Shown piece after piece: positions 59,991 to 64,000 of a stretch of 64,000 bases of DNA. Made by a program: the position numbers and the translations under genes. The DNA lies in the NCBI RefSeq assembly GCF_014107495.1, contig NZ_CP041969.1, forward strand, positions 3,211,501-3,275,500. The letters run 5' to 3'. Position 1 is the stretch's first letter; each line of letters begins with the position of its first letter. Under the pieces are notes generated by a model. It worked only from the letters and a program-made list of their open reading frames with translations. It made no database searches and was not told the origin of the DNA. Source of the DNA: Cohnella cholangitidis. Lineage in GTDB: Bacteria; Bacillota; Bacilli; Paenibacillales; Paenibacillaceae.

Positions 59991-61706
59991 ATGATTCGCA
60001 GGTTTTTTTCTTATTATCTGCCTTACAAGCAACTGTTCCTGCTCGATTTCGGCTGCGCCGTCCTGGCCGGTCTTATGGAGCTTGCTTTTCCGTTGGTCGT
60101 TAACCAATTCGTCGACGACCTGCTGCCGGGCGGCAAGTGGTCGTTGATCGTATGGGCGTCCGTCGGGTTGTTGGCTTTATATGTTCTGAATACGTTTATG
60201 CACTATATCGTCAACTATTGGGGGCACATGCTCGGCATCAATATCGAGACGGACATGCGCAAGAAGCTGTTCGATCATATTCAGAAGCTGTCGTTTCGAT
60301 TTTTCGACAATACGAAAACCGGACACCTCATGTCGAGACTCACGAACGATATGATGCAAATCGGCGAGATGGCCCATCATGGTCCCGAGGATCTGTTCAT
60401 AGCGGTCATGACGCTGACGGGGTCGTTCGCGCTGATGCTGGCGATCAACTGGAAGCTGGCGGTTCTCACCTTTGTCGTCGTTCCGGCGATTATATGGCTG
60501 GTCGTTTACTTTAACGGCAAAATGACTAAAGCGGTGGAGCAGTTATTCACTGATATCGGGGATTTCAATGCTCGGGTGGAAGACAACGTAGGGGGAATCC
60601 GCGTCGTGCAGGCTTTCTCCAACGAGGAACATGAGAAGGCTCAGTTTCACGTGAACAATAGCAGGTTCCGCGCGACGAAGTTGTTCTCATATAAGTTGAT
60701 AGCCAAGAACGGCTCCATTAGCTATATGATGATGCGATTCGTTACTTTGTTCGTGATGGTGTGCGGTACGTGGTTCGTTATTCGCGGCGAATTGTCCTAC
60801 GGAGAGTTTATCGGTTTTCTGCTGCTGACCAACGTATTCTTCCGTCCGATCGAGAAAATCAATGCGATTATCGAGAGTTATCCGCAGGGCTTTGCCGGTT
60901 TCAAGCGATATGTCGAGTTGTTGGAGACGGAGCCGGATGTCGCGGACGCGCCGAACGCGGTCGATCTAGCCGAGCTTAAGCGGGAAATCCGCTTCGAAGG
61001 GGTTACCTTCGGCTACGAGAACGACAGACACGTGCTTCGGAACATTGACCTGACTGTCCGCAAAGGAGAGACGATCGCTTTCGTCGGTCCTTCGGGAGCG
61101 GGGAAAACGACGTTGTGCAGCTTGTTGCCGCGATTCTACGAGGTGGAATCGGGGGCAATCAAGATCGATGGAGTCGACATTCGCGAAGTCAAGCTGAGCT
61201 CGTTGCGGCATCAGATCGGCATCGTTCAGCAAGACGTGTTCCTGTTCTCCGGAACGATTCGGGAGAACATTATGTACGGCAAGCTGAATGCGACGGATGA
61301 AGAAATTTGGGAGGCGGCGAGAAGGGCGAGACTCGACGAGTTGATCCGATCGCAGCCGGAAGGTATGGAAACGGTGATCGGGGAAAGGGGCGTGAAGCTG
61401 TCGGGCGGACAGAAACAGCGGCTGTCGATTGCCCGGATGTTCCTCAAGAATCCTCCGATTCTTATTCTTGACGAAGCGACATCGGCGCTGGATACGGAGA
61501 CGGAGGCGATTATTCAACAATCGCTCGCCGAGCTCTCGCAAGGGCGTACAACTTTAGTGATCGCGCATCGATTGGCTACGATCAAGAATGCCGATCGTAT
61601 TGTCGTCGTAACCGAGAAGGGCATAACCGAGCAAGGACGGCATCAGGAACTGGTCGCGGCAGGGGGCGTCTATAGCCGCCTGCACCACGCTCAATTCGGT
61701 ACGTAA
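59991..61706 (+). CDS. ABC exporter (fused TM and ATPase), multidrug/siderophore type
   Basis: A 571-residue half-exporter. Six transmembrane helices occupy residues 1-320, including the ABC_membrane pattern FRFFDNTKTGHLMSRLTNDM. The ATPase domain has Walker A FVGPSGAGKTTL near 370, signature LSGGQKQRLSIARMFL and Walker B ILILDEATSALDTE, then IAHRLATI. It should act as a homodimer. Co-transcription with siderophore permeases under Fur suggests siderophore export or recycling; this is an inference. ATG 59991 was chosen over an in-frame GTG that touches the ribosome binding site. Confidence 0.88.
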   Translation: MIRRFFSYYLPYKQLFLLDFGCAVLAGLMELAFPLVVNQFVDDLLPGGKWSLIVWASVGLLALYVLNTFMHYIVNYWGHMLGINIETDMRKKLFDHIQKLSFRFFDNTKTGHLMSRLTNDMMQIGEMAHHGPEDLFIAVMTLTGSFALMLAINWKLAVLTFVVVPAIIWLVVYFNGKMTKAVEQLFTDIGDFNARVEDNVGGIRVVQAFSNEEHEKAQFHVNNSRFRATKLFSYKLIAKNGSISYMMMRFVTLFVMVCGTWFVIRGELSYGEFIGFLLLTNVFFRPIEKINAIIESYPQGFAGFKRYVELLETEPDVADAPNAVDLAELKREIRFEGVTFGYENDRHVLRNIDLTVRKGETIAFVGPSGAGKTTLCSLLPRFYEVESGAIKIDGVDIREVKLSSLRHQIGIVQQDVFLFSGTIRENIMYGKLNATDEEIWEAARRARLDELIRSQPEGMETVIGERGVKLSGGQKQRLSIARMFLKNPPILILDEATSALDTETEAIIQQSLAELSQGRTTLVIAHRLATIKNADRIVVVTEKGITEQGRHQELVAAGGVYSRLHHAQFGT

Positions 61707-61730
61707 GCGGAAGACGAAGGATAGCAAAGG

Positions 61731-61761
61731 CAAGAGCCCTCGATTTCGAGGGCTCTTGTTT
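61731..61761 (+). terminator. Rho-independent terminator of the iron-uptake operon
   Basis: CAAGAGCCCTCG / CGAGGGCTCTTG followed by TTTGTTC. Confidence 0.85.
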
Positions 61762-62059
61762 GTTCTCAATACGCGTCAAGCCAAACCTCCTGCCTCCTCT
61801 CGTCAGTATGCCATCCGTTATTCTATACCCGCAAACGAAATTTCCAAATCCTCCATCTATTGTCGCTCCTATCGAACTAGTGAAAATGATGACAATTTTT
61901 ACAGCATTCTAAAATTTTCACACAATCTATATCTATAGTCTCAAAATATGAAAAAAATAGCAGAATAAAAAAGGAAAAACGTGTAAAATGTCGAAATAAG
62001 GGGAGGGTAAATATTCCTATTGTGTGTACATAAAGAAACCTTAATTATGGCCATTTGAA

Positions 62060-62172
62060 CTGAAAAGGCAAACCTGCTCGAAAGACAGGGACGCAAAGCC
62101 ACGGACCTTAGGCATCGGTCGAAAGACCGAATGCTATGGCAGCCGGGTTGCCCGCTCTCATGGTCTTTTTTT
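62060..62172 (+). promoter_or_regulatory. c-di-GMP-I (GEMM-I) riboswitch with terminator
   Basis: The conserved GEMM-I core is present: GGCAAACC (62067), GAAAGACAGGGACGCAAAGCC, the P3 arm with a GAAA loop (GGTCGAAAGACC) and GCAGCCGGGTTGCC (to about 62152). AGACC..ATG in the aptamer can pair with CATGGTCT just before TTTTTTTTT, giving a terminator alternative. The upstream 61762-62059 is A+T rich, gene-free and probably carries the promoter. The riboswitch leads into the secreted PA14-protein gene. Confidence 0.9.
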
Positions 62173-62216
62173 TTATTTGAACATCCTATTTTATCTATTA
62201 AAGGGAGAAATGTGAC

Positions 62217-64000
62217 ATGAATAATAAAGTCGTATCAAGGATGTCTAACGTTTTATGTTTCGTCTTGCTTGCGCAAATCATTTTTCCGGCATTATGGAGC
62301 ACTCCGGCTCAGGCATCGTCCGCATCGCCGGATATCAGCATTCAGTTCAGGTCGCTATTAGCCCCTGCAGCGGATGCGCACATGCCGGATTACGGCGAGA
62401 CTTACGGAGAACGAAACGGGTATAAGTACGGGTGGAACTTCGATCATACTCCCTATTCGGTCAACGAGGCCGTCTATGGTTCTTCGTTGTTGGATTCGGC
62501 TATTCATATGCAGGCGGGGGGGCAATGGGAAATTGCGCTGCCAGCCGGCAGTTACGAGGTCGAAATCAGCGTAGGCCATGCCGTATACGGCAGCATCAAC
62601 ACGCTTCAGGTTGAGAATGTCGTGTTCTGGGATCACTTCGAGCTTCCGGCAGGCGGACACGACAAGGTGAAGAAGCGCATTCAATTGAACGACGGAAGAT
62701 TAACCCTGAAAGGGGATCCGGTTAGCTCTTCGGCTTTTATCCATACGATAGCGATAACGAAGGTCGTTCCGGCTAACCGTCCGACGTCCTTGCCTTATAT
62801 CGGGTTGCCTGCGGAGCAAAACATGGTGCCCGGAGACAAGATTATTTTGTCCGGATCGCAGAGCAATGAACACAATGCCATTCCGTCCGTCAGGGTGAAA
62901 GAACTGGGTCAGGCTATCGATAAGTATATGAACGAACAAATATCGGTAATGGAACAACGCATCGCTACGATGGAGCAACAGGCCGAATCCTGTGGGGGCT
63001 GCAATGGGAGCGATCTGGAATCGGCGATTCTAGGCAGTCCGAACGAATACGTCGTTATGAAGACGGGGCATCTGAATTTGGATGCTTCCGCGACGTTCGG
63101 TTCGCCGTCCAAGCCGGTATTTCTTATCTTGGACGGTTTGAATACGAACCGGAATTTAACGCTTACCGTATATGGGACACTGGCGGTTAAGGGGAATTTG
63201 AACGCGAATACGAATCTGACGCTGAACGTGAATGCGCCGGATCATTCGGCAGTCGCCGGAAAAGGGGATGTGTGGGTCGGCGGTACGATTCATTTGAATA
63301 ACGATTCCGCCGTGCGTGCGGCAGGCGATATTGCAGCGGGGAGCCTGATCTATAACAATGGTCTATTGAATGTGCAGGCCGACCGGCTTCTTGTTGCCGA
63401 CAGTATGCATATTAACACCAAGGTAGTTATGACCATTGCGCAAGAAATGCTCGTCGGCAGATTGGTGTCGAATAACCAAACGGCGAACATCAGCGTTAGC
63501 ACTGGCGATGTATTTATTCGCGACGATATTCACGTTAATAATCATTTGAGTATTCAATCCGGAGGCGTCGTCGCGATCGGGGGCAGCATCACGGCGAATC
63601 AGAAACCGATTATCGCTACAGGCATTGGCGCGAGCGGCCAAACGAAATTACATTACAGGATCAACGGATTGCTCGCGGAGTATTATACCGAAGCGAATTT
63701 GACTGGCGATCTGTCCACCGTGGTGGACGAGAACGTAAACGTGAGCAACAAACTGCCGATTGCCAAGGCCGGTCTTAACGACGGCAATATGTCGGTGAGA
63801 TGGACGGGGCAAATTACGCCTTATTTCAGCGAGATGTACGAGTTCGAAATGGACGTTCGCGGCGGGGTGAGGCTGTGGGTGAACGGCGTACTTCTTATCG
63901 ACAAATGGGAGGAAACAGGGAATGGCAAGTATTCCGGTTCGCTTGCTCTCGAAGCCGGAATCGATTATGACATCCGTCTCGAATATGCCAATCGCGGGGG
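62217..64000 (+). CDS. Secreted PA14-domain protein, c-di-GMP riboswitch-controlled (partial)
   Basis: The frame is open from ATG 62217 to the window end (594 codons so far), with AAAGGGAG 9 bases before the ATG. A signal peptide ends near STPAQASS (about residue 38). Residues about 42-185 resemble a malectin-like/CBM beta-sandwich (YGWNFDHTPYSVNEAVYG, WEIALPAGSYEVEISVGHA). A short helical part with a CGGC pair follows, then a repetitive beta-solenoid-like region rich in Asn/Thr (NLNANTNLTLNVNA, DIHVNNHLSIQSGG). From about residue 480 a PA14 domain is clear (GLLAEYYTEANLTG, VRWTGQITPYFSEMYEFEM, VRLWVNGVLLIDKWEE). PA14 and malectin-like domains bind carbohydrate. A surface or matrix role under c-di-GMP control is inferred. 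Confidence 0.85.
   Translation, partial: MNNKVVSRMSNVLCFVLLAQIIFPALWSTPAQASSASPDISIQFRSLLAPAADAHMPDYGETYGERNGYKYGWNFDHTPYSVNEAVYGSSLLDSAIHMQAGGQWEIALPAGSYEVEISVGHAVYGSINTLQVENVVFWDHFELPAGGHDKVKKRIQLNDGRLTLKGDPVSSSAFIHTIAITKVVPANRPTSLPYIGLPAEQNMVPGDKIILSGSQSNEHNAIPSVRVKELGQAIDKYMNEQISVMEQRIATMEQQAESCGGCNGSDLESAILGSPNEYVVMKTGHLNLDASATFGSPSKPVFLILDGLNTNRNLTLTVYGTLAVKGNLNANTNLTLNVNAPDHSAVAGKGDVWVGGTIHLNNDSAVRAAGDIAAGSLIYNNGLLNVQADRLLVADSMHINTKVVMTIAQEMLVGRLVSNNQTANISVSTGDVFIRDDIHVNNHLSIQSGGVVAIGGSITANQKPIIATGIGASGQTKLHYRINGLLAEYYTEANLTGDLSTVVDENVNVSNKLPIAKAGLNDGNMSVRWTGQITPYFSEMYEFEMDVRGGVRLWVNGVLLIDKWEETGNGKYSGSLALEAGIDYDIRLEYANRG

Overview
The window looks like a chromosome segment from a Paenibacillaceae member (Paenibacillus/Cohnella type). 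The signs are strong purine-rich ribosome binding sites with many GTG/TTG starts, a YesM/YesN-controlled sugar ABC operon, fused amino-acid transporters, FecCD siderophore genes with Fur boxes, a yybP-ykoY riboswitch, a c-di-GMP riboswitch, and mixed mid-GC coding sequence. No rRNA, tRNA or CRISPR array was seen.

Layout. 1-1909: end of a siderophore operon (a decarboxylase tail plus an IucA/IucC-type synthetase). 1926-8246: an A+T-rich accessory island made of three cassettes: an HNH nuclease remnant, a frameshifted NACHT NTPase, and a DUF262 + OLD-like ATPase/TOPRIM pair. Each cassette is followed by a copy of the same roughly 120-170 bp repeat, which holds a terminator hairpin and a paired AGTCAAC motif. 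A first copy lies at the left edge. The fourth copy supplies the stop codon of a neighbouring membrane-protein gene. 8.2-12.9 kb: small genes, a DUF1349 protein, and a lytic polysaccharide monooxygenase (LPMO) whose FN3 module is duplicated out of frame, cutting off a CBM3. 13-24.8 kb: epimerase, ABC-F protein, frameshifted MDR oxidoreductase with a divergent HxlR regulator, Mn-riboswitch/TerC, diguanylate cyclase, XRE regulator/FabF pair, PadR/DUF2812 pair and a pentapeptide-repeat protein. 25-34.2 kb: an amino-acid ABC system (fused SBP-permease) and a five-gene CUT1 sugar ABC/two-component operon.

34.4-35.0 kb is a tandem 51-bp repeat array; a second, unrelated 51-bp-period array lies at 24.86-25.03 kb. 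35-51 kb carries topB, small enzymes and regulators, and an ECF41 sigma factor facing a carboxymuconolactone decarboxylase; both have the same candidate promoter. 51.3-53.6 kb is a cystine-type ABC transporter. 53.8-61.7 kb is a Fur-regulated iron-siderophore uptake cluster with four Fur boxes: ferredoxin/flavodoxin reductase, AraC-SBP fusion regulator, siderophore SBP, two FecCD permeases and an ABC exporter. The window ends inside a secreted PA14-domain protein placed behind a c-di-GMP-I riboswitch.

Five reading-frame breaks (HNH, NACHT twice, LPMO, MDR) and damaged units in the middle of the 51-bp array mean that some indels could be assembly errors. The most interesting feature is the repeat-bounded array of probable anti-phage genes. 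All calls were made by reading the sequence; no database search was run.
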